DNA of 64,000 bases, taken from Mycobacterium sp. GTDB lineage: Bacteria; Actinomycetota; Actinomycetes; Mycobacteriales; Mycobacteriaceae. Positions 20,248 to 29,964 of the stretch are shown one piece after another; position 1 is the stretch's first letter; each line of letters opens with the position of its first letter. Below the pieces are notes generated by a model, which saw only the letters and a program-made list of their open reading frames with translations, was not told the DNA's origin and searched no databases. A program made the position numbers and the translations under genes. The stretch is taken from positions 1 through 64,000 of the forward strand of contig JAGQTU010000010.1 of assembly GCA_020438865.1 (NCBI GenBank). The letters run 5' to 3'.

Positions 20248-20325
20248 AGTCGCGGAGCGACGGTGGCATCGAAAGTCGCGGAGCGACGGTGGCATCGAAA
20301 GTCGCGGAGCGACGGTGGCATCGAA
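20248..20325. repeat. Three perfect 26-bp tandem repeats, each with a hairpin
   Basis: The 26-bp unit beginning agtcgcggagcgacggtggc occurs three times without mismatch (20248-20273, 20274-20299, 20300-20325). Each unit contains GTCGC-GGA-GCGAC, a 5-bp perfect inverted repeat with a 3-base loop, so the array would form three small hairpins in RNA. It fills almost the whole gap between the end of the SCO6745-like gene and the GTG of the next minus-strand gene. It could act in termination or as an upstream control site. The spacing is too short and there are no spacers, so it is not CRISPR. Confidence 0.9.
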
Positions 20326-20327
20326 AG

Positions 20328-21095
20328 TCAGCTGCCGACCGGCGGGGGCGCGCTCGCTTTCAGGGATGCCAGCGCCGCGGTGCTGAGCCGGGCGAGCTCC
20401 TCGGTCTCGGCCGGGCTCAGCGCGGCCGAGAACAGCTGCGCCATCCGCCGGTTGGTCGTGTCCTCGACTTCGCCGTAGAGAACCTTCTTGTCGGCGGCGT
20501 CGACATAGGGCGGCTGCCAGCCCATGAACGCGGCATAGTCCGTGCCATGATTGAGGATGTGCGCCTCGACCGGGGTGATCCCGGAGATGGTGAGGGCGTT
20601 GAAGTGCACCGCGGCCCGCAACTCACGCAGGACGAACATCACCTGCAGCGCGCGCGCCGGCGCATCGTCCGCCAGCGGCATGGCCCGCCAGCCCGCGTAG
20701 AGCGGCAGACCGGGTTCGGGTGCATCGGCGATGACCTTCTCCCCCAGTTCGGCGATGCGGTCTACTCCCTCGGCGCCGGCCAGGTGCCGGCGGCCGAATT
20801 CGGCCACCTGATCCCAGTACTGCCGGGCACTCTCCGCTGCGTTGTGCACGCCGACACCGGTCTCCCAGCAGGTCTTGACGAGATTCGGCTCGAAGACGGC
20901 GAACACCGCGTTGACGGTGGTGGCGCTGGCCTCGCCCAGAACGCCGCCGCGGCCGGCGAAGTACGCGGAGAACGGGTCGGGATACCCGACCGCCAGGCTC
21001 TTCTCGAAGGTCTCGGGGTTCAGCATGAAGACGCTGACCGCCTCGCCCGCGGCTGCCCCGAATTCGCGGACCGCGTCGGTCTCGACCTTGCTCAT
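20328..21095 (-). CDS. SCO6745-family (SalK-like) hypothetical protein
   Basis: The 255-residue protein resembles an actinobacterial family named after Streptomyces SCO6745, sometimes labelled SalK-like. It is mostly helical, with conserved stretches AYFAGRGGVLGEASATTVNA and AILHNHG-like AHILNHGTDYAAFMGW. The early FAGRGGVLG motif and the repeated AxFxxFxP patterns are what I base the family call on. There is no membrane segment or signal peptide. The reaction is not known to me. The start is well supported: ATG at 21095 with AAGGAGA about 6 bases upstream. It is bordered by two different tandem-repeat arrays, one after the gene (20248-20325) and one before it (21111-21155), and may be transcribed on its own. 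Confidence 0.65.
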   Translation of the reverse strand: MSKVETDAVREFGAAAGEAVSVFMLNPETFEKSLAVGYPDPFSAYFAGRGGVLGEASATTVNAVFAVFEPNLVKTCWETGVGVHNAAESARQYWDQVAEFGRRHLAGAEGVDRIAELGEKVIADAPEPGLPLYAGWRAMPLADDAPARALQVMFVLRELRAAVHFNALTISGITPVEAHILNHGTDYAAFMGWQPPYVDAADKKVLYGEVEDTTNRRMAQLFSAALSPAETEELARLSTAALASLKASAPPPVGS

Positions 21096-21110
21096 GGTTG
21101 ATCTCCTTAT

Positions 21111-21155
21111 GTCATGTCTCGAGCCGTCATGTCTCGAGCCGTCATGTCTCGAGGG
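21111..21155. repeat. Three 15-bp tandem repeats upstream of the SCO6745-like gene
   Basis: The unit gtcatgtctcgagcc appears at 21111-21125 and 21126-21140, and with its last two bases changed to gg at 21141-21155. Each unit holds the palindrome CTCGAG. The array starts 16 bp upstream of the ATG at 21095, just beyond the ribosome-binding site. It therefore lies in the 5' leader or promoter of that gene and is a plausible multi-copy protein-binding site. Confidence 0.85.
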
Positions 21156-21214
21156 TGGGCCCTGTGCACACGATTCGCCCGGAATTCGTGCAAAAGGCCC
21201 ACACTCCAGACCAC

Positions 21215-23470
21215 CTAACCGGCACCGGCGGGTGTGACGGTCACCGGGATGCCATTGAGCGCCCCGTTGCCGGACGGCTCGTCGACAAACGTTGGCGGGG
21301 ACAGGATGTTGGTGTTCACCCCGGGCGAGCCGTTGGCCACCGACAGCCGGGTGCCGGGCAGCCCGTGGCCCCAGCCGTGCGGCATGGACACCACACCGGT
21401 CTTGATGTCGTCGGTGAGTTCGACGGGAACCACGATGCGGCCCGACGAGGATCGCACCGCCACGGTGTCACCGGTCGCCACCCCGCGGCGGGTGGCGTCG
21501 TCGGGATGCATGAGCAGCGTGCAGCGGTCCCGGCCCTTCATCAGCGCCGGGACGTTGTGGAACCACGAGTTGTTCGACCGCAGGTGCCGCCTGCTGACCA
21601 GGACCAGCTCGTCGGGCTCGCGGTCCAGGCGGCGGGCCAGCCGGGGTAGGTCGTCGAGCAGGTACGGCGGCGCCAGCCGGATCTTGTGGTCGGCGGTGCC
21701 GAGGATGTCCGGAACCTGGGGCACCATCGGGCCGAAGTTGATGCCATCCGGCTGCGCCTTGAGTTTGGCCAGCGTGAGCCCGTCGGGGTTCTCGCCGTAG
21801 CGGTCGCCGAACGGCCCGGTGCGCAGGGTCAGGTCCAGGATCCGTTCCGGTCCGCCGCTTTGGTAGTGGCCGCGAATCGTCGCGCCGTCGAGGCCCTGGG
21901 TGAAACACAGGTAGTCGAAGAACCCGTCGTCGATCGCGCCGACGTCGACGTCCTGCGCCGGGGTGCCCGCGCACAGCCCGGTGAGCCGGATCAGGATCTC
22001 CCACTCCTGCGGCCGGTCCGGATCGGGTGCGAAGACCGGCGCCGAGTAGTTGGCGATGCTGTTGATCGCGAACATCAGGATCAGGTCGTCGTGGTGCGGC
22101 TGCTCCAGCGGGGACAGGCCGGGCAGGATGACGTCGGCGTGCCGCGTGGTCTCGTTGAGCCACAGGTCCACCGAGATCATCGCGTCGAGCTCGGGCAGCA
22201 CCTCGTCGAGGCGATGGCCGGCCGGCGTGGACAGCACCGGGTTGCCCGCGACCGTGATGAGCGCCCTGATCTGCCCCTCGCCCGGGGTCTCGATCTCCTC
22301 GGCGAGACAGGACACCGGCACCTGGCCGAGGACCTCCTTGGCGCCGCGCACCCGGGTGCGCCAGCGGCCGAACTCGGCGAGCCCGCCCTCCAGGCCCGGC
22401 TGCGGCTGGGCGGTGACGGTCCAGGCCGCGGGCCGGGGGAACATCGCGCCGCCCGGGGCGTCGAAGTGCCCGGTGAGGATGTTGACGACGTCGACCAGCC
22501 AGCTGGCCAGGCTGCCGAACTCCTGGTTGCACAGCCCGATCCGGCCGTACACGACGGCCCGTTCGGTGCCCGCCAGTTGCCGGGCGAGTTGTTTGATGCG
22601 GTCAGCCGCGATACCCGTCACCGGGGCGACCCGCTCCGGGGACCAGTCCCGGGCGGCGTCACGCAATGCGTCCACACCGTCGACGTGTGCCGCCAGCGGG
22701 CCCAGGGTTGCCAGGTCCTCGTCGAACAGGGTGTGCACCACGGCCAGCAGCAGCGCCGCGTCGGTGCCCGGGGTGATGGGCAGCCATTCGTCGGCCTTGG
22801 CGGCGGTCGCGGTGCGCACCGGGTCGACGACGACGACCCGGTCGATGCGCTCGATGATGCCCATCACGTCCGGTGCGGCCAACAGCGAACCCTGCGAGGC
22901 CGCCGGGTTGGCACCCATGATCACGAGAAAGTCGGTGCGCTCGATGTCGGGCACCGGGAAACCCCACCAGTTGCCGTACATCAGGTGCGATGACAGGTTT
23001 TTCGGCCACTGGTCGACCGTGCCGGGCGAGTAGCTGACCGGGATGCCGGACATCCCGAGTAGCACCCCGGTGTAGCGGCCCAGCGAGAACGAGTGGGCCA
23101 GTGGGTTGCCGGTGTAGCAGGTGACGGCGCCGATGCCGTGCTCGGCGATCACGGGGGCCAGCAGTTCGGTGCACCGCCGGAACGCGGTGTCCCAGTCCAC
23201 CTCCCGCCACCGGCCGTCGACCTTGATCATCGGCGCGCGAATGCGGTCCGGGTCGTCGTGGATGGCGCCCAGCGACACCCCCTTGGGGCACAGATGCCCG
23301 CGGCTCCAGACGTCGTCGGGATTGCCGCGGATCCCGGCCACCCGGCCGTCGGCGACCTCGATCTGCAGCCCGCACATCGCTTCGCACAGCGGGCAGGTGT
23401 AGCGATGCCGGCCATCGTGGCCGGGAGCGGGACCGGGGGTGGCGGACGTCTCGGTACGCGAAGCGGTCAC
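21215..23470 (-). CDS. Molybdopterin (bis-MGD) oxidoreductase, DMSO-reductase superfamily
   Basis: The 751-residue protein has an N-terminal [4Fe-4S] site, Cys26-x2-Cys29-x3-Cys33-x27-Cys61, followed by the molybdopterin oxidoreductase domain. It also has a C-terminal dinucleotide-binding domain (about 630-751) with DDATRRGVATGDTVAVRSSS. It has no twin-arginine signal peptide, so it is probably cytosolic, and it resembles the formate-dehydrogenase/assimilatory-type family, although the substrate cannot be assigned. The GTG at 23470 is chosen because it gives a short polar leader before the RHRYTCPLCEAMC cluster; an in-frame start at 23527 would add 19 residues. No partner subunits or Fe-S or flavin proteins are adjacent. 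It is divergent from mas across about 207 bp, and I see no link with lipid synthesis. Confidence 0.88.
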   Translation of the reverse strand: MTASRTETSATPGPAPGHDGRHRYTCPLCEAMCGLQIEVADGRVAGIRGNPDDVWSRGHLCPKGVSLGAIHDDPDRIRAPMIKVDGRWREVDWDTAFRRCTELLAPVIAEHGIGAVTCYTGNPLAHSFSLGRYTGVLLGMSGIPVSYSPGTVDQWPKNLSSHLMYGNWWGFPVPDIERTDFLVIMGANPAASQGSLLAAPDVMGIIERIDRVVVVDPVRTATAAKADEWLPITPGTDAALLLAVVHTLFDEDLATLGPLAAHVDGVDALRDAARDWSPERVAPVTGIAADRIKQLARQLAGTERAVVYGRIGLCNQEFGSLASWLVDVVNILTGHFDAPGGAMFPRPAAWTVTAQPQPGLEGGLAEFGRWRTRVRGAKEVLGQVPVSCLAEEIETPGEGQIRALITVAGNPVLSTPAGHRLDEVLPELDAMISVDLWLNETTRHADVILPGLSPLEQPHHDDLILMFAINSIANYSAPVFAPDPDRPQEWEILIRLTGLCAGTPAQDVDVGAIDDGFFDYLCFTQGLDGATIRGHYQSGGPERILDLTLRTGPFGDRYGENPDGLTLAKLKAQPDGINFGPMVPQVPDILGTADHKIRLAPPYLLDDLPRLARRLDREPDELVLVSRRHLRSNNSWFHNVPALMKGRDRCTLLMHPDDATRRGVATGDTVAVRSSSGRIVVPVELTDDIKTGVVSMPHGWGHGLPGTRLSVANGSPGVNTNILSPPTFVDEPSGNGALNGIPVTVTPAGAG

Positions 23471-23593
23471 CTCGCCACGGTAAGTCGGCGGCGCCGCGGC
23501 ACACCAGGGTTTCGTCAAAAGTGACATCCGGCGGCCGGATACCGCAGGTCGCGCAAACCCGCGGAAGGGGCCCCGTACCTGGCAGAAGGCGCC

Positions 23594-23616
23594 CTGACGC
23601 GCGCGTCAGCTAAGCT
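23594..23616 (+). promoter_or_regulatory. Perfect 16-bp palindrome and candidate -10 element ahead of mas
   Basis: CTGACGCGCGCGTCAG (23594-23609) is a perfect 16-bp palindrome. It is followed at once by TAAGCT (23611-23616), which fits the mycobacterial TANNNT -10 pattern. The implied transcript start is near 23623, about 55 bases before the mas GTG. A palindrome directly against a -10 element is the usual place for a repressor operator (for example TetR-type). No clear -35 is visible. The assignment is by position and symmetry only. Confidence 0.5.
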
Positions 23617-23677
23617 GGCGCCATCCGTGCGGGGGCTGCCCGATTGCCCCACACTCAGCAGTTCGAAGGATTCGTCT

Positions 23678-26600
23678 GTGACTGAACCGATGGTCACGCC
23701 GGTCGCGGTGATCGGAATGGCCTGCCGGCTGCCCGGCGGCATCAACTCGCCCGACCAGTTGTGGGAGGCGCTGCTGCGGGGCGACGACCTGGTCACCGAG
23801 ATCCCGGCCGACCGCTGGGACGCCGACGAGTACTACGACCCCGAGCGCGGCGTGCCCGGCCGGACGGTGTCGCGGTGGGGCGCGTTCATCGACGATCCCG
23901 GCGCCTTCGACGCCTCGTTCTTCGGCTTCGACGACAAGCGGGCCACCGCCATCGACCCGCAGCACCGGCTGCTGATGGAGACCTCGTGGGAGGCCATCGA
24001 GCAGGCCGGCATCGACCCGACCACGCTGGCGGGCACCCGCGCCGGGGTGTACTTCGGGATCTCCCACGACGACCACACCTCGCTGGCACTGGACGCCGGG
24101 GTGTACGGCTACACCGAGACGTCGGCCTGTATGGCCTCCGGGCGGGTGGCCTACCTGCTCGATGTGCGCGGTCCGGCGATGACCACCGACACCGCCTGCT
24201 CGTCTGGTCTGCTGGCCGTGCACATGGCGGCCCGCAGCCTGGCCACCGGGGAGAGCGACCTCGCGCTCGCCGGCGGCTGCGAGGTGATGCGCGAACCGCG
24301 CAAGAACATCTGGGCGTCCGCGCAGGGCATGCTCTCCCCCACCGGACGCTGCAAGCCGTTCGACGAGGCGGCGGACGGCTTCGTGCGTTCCGAGGGGTGC
24401 GCGGTGGTGCTGCTCAAGCGGCTGCCCGATGCGCTGCGCGACGGTGACCGGGTGCTCGCGGTAGTGCGCGGAACCGCCGCCAACTCCGATGGCCGGACCC
24501 GCAACATCGCCACGCCGTCGGTGCAGGCGCAGGTGGCGGCCTGCCGGGCGGCACTGGAGGTCGCCGGCGTGGACCCCGACACGGTCGGCGCCGTGGAAGC
24601 GCACGGCACCGGCACCCCGGTCGGTGATCCGATCGAGTTCACCAGTCTGGCAACGACATACGGTGCCAACGGCACGGTGCTGCTGGGATCGGCGAAATCC
24701 AACTTCGGCCACGCCGAGGCCGCGGCGGGCGCGCTGGGCTTCGTCAAGGCCGTCCTCGAGGTGCGGCACGGGGTCGTTCCGCCGATGGTGCACTTCCACC
24801 GGATGCCCGAGGCGCTTGCCCAGATCGCGACCGGGCTCGTTGTGCCGCAGGAGGTCACACCGTGGCCGCCGGGACACGGCGACGTGCGCCGCATCGCGGT
24901 GTCGTCCTACGGCATCTCCGGAACCAACGTGCATGCGATCGTCGAGCAGGCGCCCGCAACCCAGCCGACGCAGGCCGAGGGGGAGGGAGCACCCGGACCG
25001 AAGCTGTTCGCGCTGTCCTCGACATCCCCAGAAGGCCTCCGCGACACGGCCGGGCGCCTGGCGGAATGGATTGAGCAGCAACATGTTTCACTCGACGACC
25101 TAGGCTACACGCTGGCCCGCCGGCGGGCGCACCGGCCGGTGCGAACCGCCGTGATCGCCGACGGTGTCGCGGAACTGACCCGCGGGCTGCGGGCGGTCGC
25201 CGACGGCGACACCCCGTACCGGCCGGCGGTCGGGCAGGACGACCGCGGGCCGGTCTGGGTGTTCTCCGGGCAGGGCTCGCAGTGGGCCGCGATGGGAGCC
25301 GAACTGCTGCTTCGCGAACCGGAGTTCGCCGCCGAGATCGCCCGGATCGAACCGTTGATCGCCGACGAAGCCGGGTTCTCGGTCACCGAGGCGCTGACCG
25401 CGCCGGAGGTGGTGACCGGGATCGACCGGGTACAGCCGGCCCTGTTCGCGATGCAGGTCGCGCTGGCCGCCGCGATGCGCGCACACGGGGTGCGGCCCGG
25501 CGCGGTGATCGGCCACTCGATGGGCGAGGTGGCGGCCGCGGTGGTGGCCGGTGCGCTGTCGCTGGCGGACGGGGTGCGCGTCATTTGCCGCCGGTCGCGA
25601 CTGCTGGCCCGCATCGCCGGGGCGGGCGCGATGGCGTCGGTGGAGTTGCCGGTCGCCACCGTCCGCGAGCAACTCTCCGCCCGCGGGGTGGCCGACGTCG
25701 TGGTGTCCGTGGTGACCTCACCGGCCTCGACGGTGGTCGGCGGCGACACCGGGACGGTCCGTGATCTGGTGGCCGGCTGGGAGCGCCGCGGCGTGATGGC
25801 CCGCGAGGTGGCCGTCGATGTGGCCTCGCACTCCCCGCAGGTCGATCCGATCCTCGGCGAACTGGCCGACTCACTCGCCGGGCTGACCCCGGCCGCTCCC
25901 GCGGTGCCGTTCTATTCGGCCACCCGCGAGGATCCGCGCGCCGTGCCGGACTGCGGAGCCGTGTACTGGGTGGACAACCTGCGCCAGATGGTGCGGTTCT
26001 CCGCCGCGGTGACGGCCGCCCTGGAGGACGGCTACCGGGTGTTCGCCGAGTTGTCGCCGCATCCACTGCTGGCCCGCGCCGTCGAGCAGACCGGTCAGGC
26101 GCTCGACACCCCGGTGCAGACGGTGGCCGCCGTGCGGCGCGAACAGCCGATGCCGGACGGGCTGCTGGCCTTCCTGTCCGACCTGCACGCCGCGGGCGCC
26201 GCGGTGGACTTCTCGGTGCTGTATCCGGGTGGGCGTCTGGTGGATGTGCCGCTACCGACCTGGACACATCATCGGCTGTTGCTGGAGCGCACCGCAGGAA
26301 ACCGGGACACCGACGGCGGCCGGACCGTGGTGGTCCACCCACTGCTCGGCGAGCACGTGCGGTTGCCCGAGCAACCCGAGCGGCACGCCTGGGCCGGCGA
26401 TGTCGGCACCGCGGCGCTGCCGTGGCTCGGCGACCATCAGGTGCACGGCGTCGCGGCGATGCCGGGGGCCGGCTTCTGCGAGATGGCGCTGGCCGCCGCG
26501 CGCACCGTGCTCGGTAGGGCCGCCGAGGTCCGCGACATCCGCTTCGAGGAGATGCTGCTGCTCGACGAACGCACCGCGCTGACCGCCACGGCCGAGGTGC

Positions 26601-29600
26601 AGGCGCCCGGTCTGGCCGATTTCGAGGTGGATACCGACGACGGCGGCGAGCGCACCCGCCGGGCCGTCGCCGTGCTGCGCACCACCGCCGACTCCGACGC
26701 GGACGCGCCGCACCGGGATGTGGCCGCCCTCTTCGCGTCGCACCCCACCCGGGTCGACGGGGCCGAACTGCGCGGATGGTTCGAGAAGCGGGAAGTGAGC
26801 TTTGGCCCGGCGTTCGCGGGGCTGGCCGCCGTGTACACCGGTGACGAATCGACGCCCTCCGTGTTGGCCGAGGTCCGACTGCCCGGCCCGGTCCGCTCCC
26901 AGCAGGGTGCCTACGTGGTGCACCCCGCGCTGCTCGACGCCTGCTTCCAGTCCGTCGCCGCGCACCCTGTCGTGCGCGCCGCCGGCGACCAGATTCTGCT
27001 CCCGCTGAGCGTCGGCCTGCTGCGCGCGCACCGGCCCGCCCGCGATGCGCACTACTGCTACACCGAGGTACGGGCCGGCGAGTCCGGTGAGTTCGAAGCC
27101 GACCTCGACGTGCTCGATGAGGCGGGCGCGGTGCTGATGACCGTGCGCGGGCTGCGGGTCGGCAGCGGGGTGGCGACCGGCAGCGACCGCGACCGGCTCC
27201 TGGGCGAACGGCTGCTCACCGTCGACTGGGAGCAGCGCGACCTGTCCGACGACGACGCCGCCGAGGCCAGGACCTGGCTGCTGATCACCACCTCCGGCGA
27301 GGCCGAGGACGCCCTGGCCACCGGGCTGGTCAAGGTGCTGAATTCCGCTGGCGCCGAATGCAAGACGCTGAACTGGGCGCAGAGTGCCGATCATCCGGCC
27401 GCGGCCGAGCAGCTCGGCGGGTTACTGCGGGCCGGGGTCAACGGTGTCGTCGTCCTCACCCCGCCGCCGCTCGGCGAGCCGGACGATCAGGGTCTGCTGC
27501 GCGGCCGGGAACAGGTACGGCACCTGGTGCGGATCACCCGCGAACTGCCCGACTTTGCCGGTGATCCGCCGCGGCTGTACGTGGTGACCCGCGGCGCGCA
27601 GAGCGTGCTGCCCGGCGACCGGGCCAACCTGGATCAGGCCGGCCTGCGCGGCCTGCTGCGGGTGATCGGCGCCGAACATCCGCAGCTGGGCACCACCCAT
27701 ATCGACGTCGACGACCTCGGCGACCCCGAACAGCTGGCCGCCGAACTGCTCGCCGACTCGGGCGAGGACGAGACCGCGTGGCGCGGCGGCAGGCGCTACG
27801 CGGCGCGGCTGCGGCTGAGCCCACTGCGCCCCGAGGAGCGCCGCACCGCCGTCGTCGAACACGGCCGCTCCGACAACGGCAAATACGCCATGCGGTTGCA
27901 GATCCGCGCGCCCGGCGACCTGCAGACGCTGGAACTCGCGGCGGTCAACCGCACCCCGCCCGGACCCGAGCAGATCGAGGTCGCGGTGCGCGCCTCGAGC
28001 GTCAACTTCGCCGACGTCCTGGTCGCGATGGGCCGCTTCCCCAGCGTCGAGGGCGGCCAGCCCGAACTGGGGATGGACTTCGCCGGCGTGGTGACCGCGG
28101 TCGGGCCGGACGTCACCGCGCATCGGGTCGGCGACCACGTCGGCGGCTTCTCCCGCGGCGGCTGCTGGGGCACGTTCATCACCGTCGCCGCCAACCTGGC
28201 CGTCACCCTGCCACCCGGCATGACCGCCGAGCAGGCCGCCGCGTTGTCGAGCACCTACGGCACCGCGTGGTACGGCCTGCACGACCTGGCCGGCATCGGC
28301 CCCGGCGACAAGGTGCTGATCCACTCGGCCACCGGCGGTGTCGGGCAGGCGGCGATCGCGATCGCCCGCCGCGCGGGGGCGCAGATCTTCGCCACCGCGG
28401 GCAGTGAAGCCCGGCGCGAGTTGCTGCGTGAGATGGGCATCGAGCGCGTATACGACTCGCGCAGCACCGAATTCGCCGAACTGATCCGTCGGGACACCGA
28501 CGGCTACGGCGTCGACATCGTGCTGAACTCGCTCACCGGGGCCGCCCAGCGGGCCGGCTTGGAACTGTTGGCGGTCGGCGGGCGGTTCGTCGAGATCGGC
28601 AAGCTCGACGTCTACACCAACGCGCGGCTGGGGCTGTACCCGTTCCGTCGCAACCTCACCTTCTACTACGTGGACCTGGCGCTGATGTGCCAGACCCACC
28701 CGGACCGGCTGAGCGAACTGTTGGCGACGGTGTACCGGCTCGTCGCCGAAGGCGAACTGCCCCCCGCGCAGAGCACCGCGTACCCGATCGCCGAGGCCGC
28801 CACCGCGATTCGGGTGATGAGCGCCGCACAGCACACCGGCAAGCTGATCCTCGCGATGCCCGACAGCGGCAGCAGCAGCGTGGTGGTGCCGCCGGAGCAG
28901 GCCCGGGTGTTCCGCGGTGACGGCGCCTACATCATCACCGGCGGTCTCGGCGGTCTGGGTCTGTTCCTGGCCGGCGGCATGGCGCTGGCCGGCTGCGGCC
29001 GCATCGTGCTCACCGGACGCTCCCAGCCGAACGCCAGGGCGGAGAAGGCCATCGCCCGGATCCGGGCCACCGGGGCCGACATCGCGGTGGAGTGCGGCAA
29101 CATCGCCGAGCCGGAGACCGCGGCCCGGCTGGTGGCCACCGCCACCGCCACCGGGCTGCCGGTGCGCGGTGTGCTGCACGCCGCGGCCGTGGTCGAGGAC
29201 GCCACCCTGACCAACATCACCGACGAGTTGATCGACCGGGACTGGTCACCCAAGGCGCACGGCGCCTGGCATCTGCACCGGGCGACGACCGAACAGCCGC
29301 TGGACTGGTTCTGCTCGTTCTCCTCGGCGGCGGCGCTGCTCGGTTCGCCCGGCCAGGGCGCCTACGCGGCCGCCAACAGCTGGCTGGACGCCTTCACGCT
29401 GTGGCGGCACCGCCAGGGCCTGGCCGCCTCGGCCATCGCCTGGGGCGCCTGGGAGGAGATCGGCCGCGCCGCATCGCTGACCGACACCGGCCGCACCACG
29501 ATGATCACCCCCGAACAGGGGGCTTATGCCTTCCAGAGGCTGCTGCGCTATGACCGGGTGTACTCCGGTTACCTGCCGATTGCCGGGGCGCAGTGGCTGG

Positions 29601-29953
29601 CACCGTTGATCGCGCGCAGCCCGTTCGCCGAGGCGCTGCGGGCCGTCGGCGGGCAGGGCGCAGACGAGACGGCCTCGGTGCGCGCCGAGTTGCGGTCGCT
29701 GCCCCCGGACGAGTGGCCGGTTCGGCTGGGGCGGCTGATCACCGAGCAGGTCGGCGTCATCCTGCGTCGCTCGGTGGACCCCGACCGACCGTTCGCCGAG
29801 CACGGCCTGGACTCGCTGGGCAACCTCGAACTGCGCACCCGCATCGAGACCGAGACCGGAATCCGGTTGACGCCCAAGGCCATCGCGGCGCACAACACCG
29901 CACGCGCTCTGGCCAGGCACCTGTCCGAGGCGCTGTCAGCCGAGTCCGGCTGA
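23678..29953 (+). CDS. mas: Mycocerosic acid synthase (iterative type I PKS)
   Basis: Mas elongates fatty acyl chains several times with methylmalonyl-CoA to give multimethyl-branched mycocerosic acids. The 2091-residue protein has KS (about 8-430, active Cys174 in DTACSSG, and [12 protein letters not shown]), then AT (528-830, Ser614 in GHSMGE, and [12 protein letters not shown]). DH follows (885-1050, [10 protein letters not shown]), then ER (1415-1720, [15 protein letters not shown]), KR (1745-1930, [11 protein letters not shown] and GAYAAANSW) and ACP (2010-2085, Ser2046 in GLDSLG). The order and length match M. tuberculosis Mas (about 2111). The start is GTG 23678, preceded by GAAGGA. 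Its stop lies 11 bp from the stop of papA5 on the other strand, the same convergence as in M. tuberculosis. No fadD28-like gene follows or precedes it here, so its starter acyl-AMP ligase must be elsewhere or be shared with FadD26. A Pks5-type Mas-like enzyme is the alternative, but the context favours Mas. Confidence 0.93.
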   Translation: MTEPMVTPVAVIGMACRLPGGINSPDQLWEALLRGDDLVTEIPADRWDADEYYDPERGVPGRTVSRWGAFIDDPGAFDASFFGFDDKRATAIDPQHRLLMETSWEAIEQAGIDPTTLAGTRAGVYFGISHDDHTSLALDAGVYGYTETSACMASGRVAYLLDVRGPAMTTDTACSSGLLAVHMAARSLATGESDLALAGGCEVMREPRKNIWASAQGMLSPTGRCKPFDEAADGFVRSEGCAVVLLKRLPDALRDGDRVLAVVRGTAANSDGRTRNIATPSVQAQVAACRAALEVAGVDPDTVGAVEAHGTGTPVGDPIEFTSLATTYGANGTVLLGSAKSNFGHAEAAAGALGFVKAVLEVRHGVVPPMVHFHRMPEALAQIATGLVVPQEVTPWPPGHGDVRRIAVSSYGISGTNVHAIVEQAPATQPTQAEGEGAPGPKLFALSSTSPEGLRDTAGRLAEWIEQQHVSLDDLGYTLARRRAHRPVRTAVIADGVAELTRGLRAVADGDTPYRPAVGQDDRGPVWVFSGQGSQWAAMGAELLLREPEFAAEIARIEPLIADEAGFSVTEALTAPEVVTGIDRVQPALFAMQVALAAAMRAHGVRPGAVIGHSMGEVAAAVVAGALSLADGVRVICRRSRLLARIAGAGAMASVELPVATVREQLSARGVADVVVSVVTSPASTVVGGDTGTVRDLVAGWERRGVMAREVAVDVASHSPQVDPILGELADSLAGLTPAAPAVPFYSATREDPRAVPDCGAVYWVDNLRQMVRFSAAVTAALEDGYRVFAELSPHPLLARAVEQTGQALDTPVQTVAAVRREQPMPDGLLAFLSDLHAAGAAVDFSVLYPGGRLVDVPLPTWTHHRLLLERTAGNRDTDGGRTVVVHPLLGEHVRLPEQPERHAWAGDVGTAALPWLGDHQVHGVAAMPGAGFCEMALAAARTVLGRAAEVRDIRFEEMLLLDERTALTATAEVQAPGLADFEVDTDDGGERTRRAVAVLRTTADSDADAPHRDVAALFASHPTRVDGAELRGWFEKREVSFGPAFAGLAAVYTGDESTPSVLAEVRLPGPVRSQQGAYVVHPALLDACFQSVAAHPVVRAAGDQILLPLSVGLLRAHRPARDAHYCYTEVRAGESGEFEADLDVLDEAGAVLMTVRGLRVGSGVATGSDRDRLLGERLLTVDWEQRDLSDDDAAEARTWLLITTSGEAEDALATGLVKVLNSAGAECKTLNWAQSADHPAAAEQLGGLLRAGVNGVVVLTPPPLGEPDDQGLLRGREQVRHLVRITRELPDFAGDPPRLYVVTRGAQSVLPGDRANLDQAGLRGLLRVIGAEHPQLGTTHIDVDDLGDPEQLAAELLADSGEDETAWRGGRRYAARLRLSPLRPEERRTAVVEHGRSDNGKYAMRLQIRAPGDLQTLELAAVNRTPPGPEQIEVAVRASSVNFADVLVAMGRFPSVEGGQPELGMDFAGVVTAVGPDVTAHRVGDHVGGFSRGGCWGTFITVAANLAVTLPPGMTAEQAAALSSTYGTAWYGLHDLAGIGPGDKVLIHSATGGVGQAAIAIARRAGAQIFATAGSEARRELLREMGIERVYDSRSTEFAELIRRDTDGYGVDIVLNSLTGAAQRAGLELLAVGGRFVEIGKLDVYTNARLGLYPFRRNLTFYYVDLALMCQTHPDRLSELLATVYRLVAEGELPPAQSTAYPIAEAATAIRVMSAAQHTGKLILAMPDSGSSSVVVPPEQARVFRGDGAYIITGGLGGLGLFLAGGMALAGCGRIVLTGRSQPNARAEKAIARIRATGADIAVECGNIAEPETAARLVATATATGLPVRGVLHAAAVVEDATLTNITDELIDRDWSPKAHGAWHLHRATTEQPLDWFCSFSSAAALLGSPGQGAYAAANSWLDAFTLWRHRQGLAASAIAWGAWEEIGRAASLTDTGRTTMITPEQGAYAFQRLLRYDRVYSGYLPIAGAQWLAPLIARSPFAEALRAVGGQGADETASVRAELRSLPPDEWPVRLGRLITEQVGVILRRSVDPDRPFAEHGLDSLGNLELRTRIETETGIRLTPKAIAAHNTARALARHLSEALSAESG

Positions 29954-29964
29954 GCGCTCCGGAG

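Noticed and set aside
19404-20321. A single 305-residue protein covering both the RDD gene and the region upstream
   Set aside because: Its N-terminal half is low-complexity Arg/His/Asp sequence, and the same DNA in another frame encodes the coherent repeat protein at 19823-20239 that overlaps the RDD start by GTGA.
20248-20325. Possible CRISPR array
   Set aside because: The three 26-bp copies are directly adjacent with no spacers, and no cas genes are present.
23678-29953. Reading the PKS as Pks2, Pks5 or another Mas-like enzyme of sulfolipid or lipooligosaccharide pathways
   Set aside because: It is convergent with papA5 at 11 bp, beside a complete pps-drr operon, and its sequence follows Mas throughout. 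The other assignments lack supporting neighbours.
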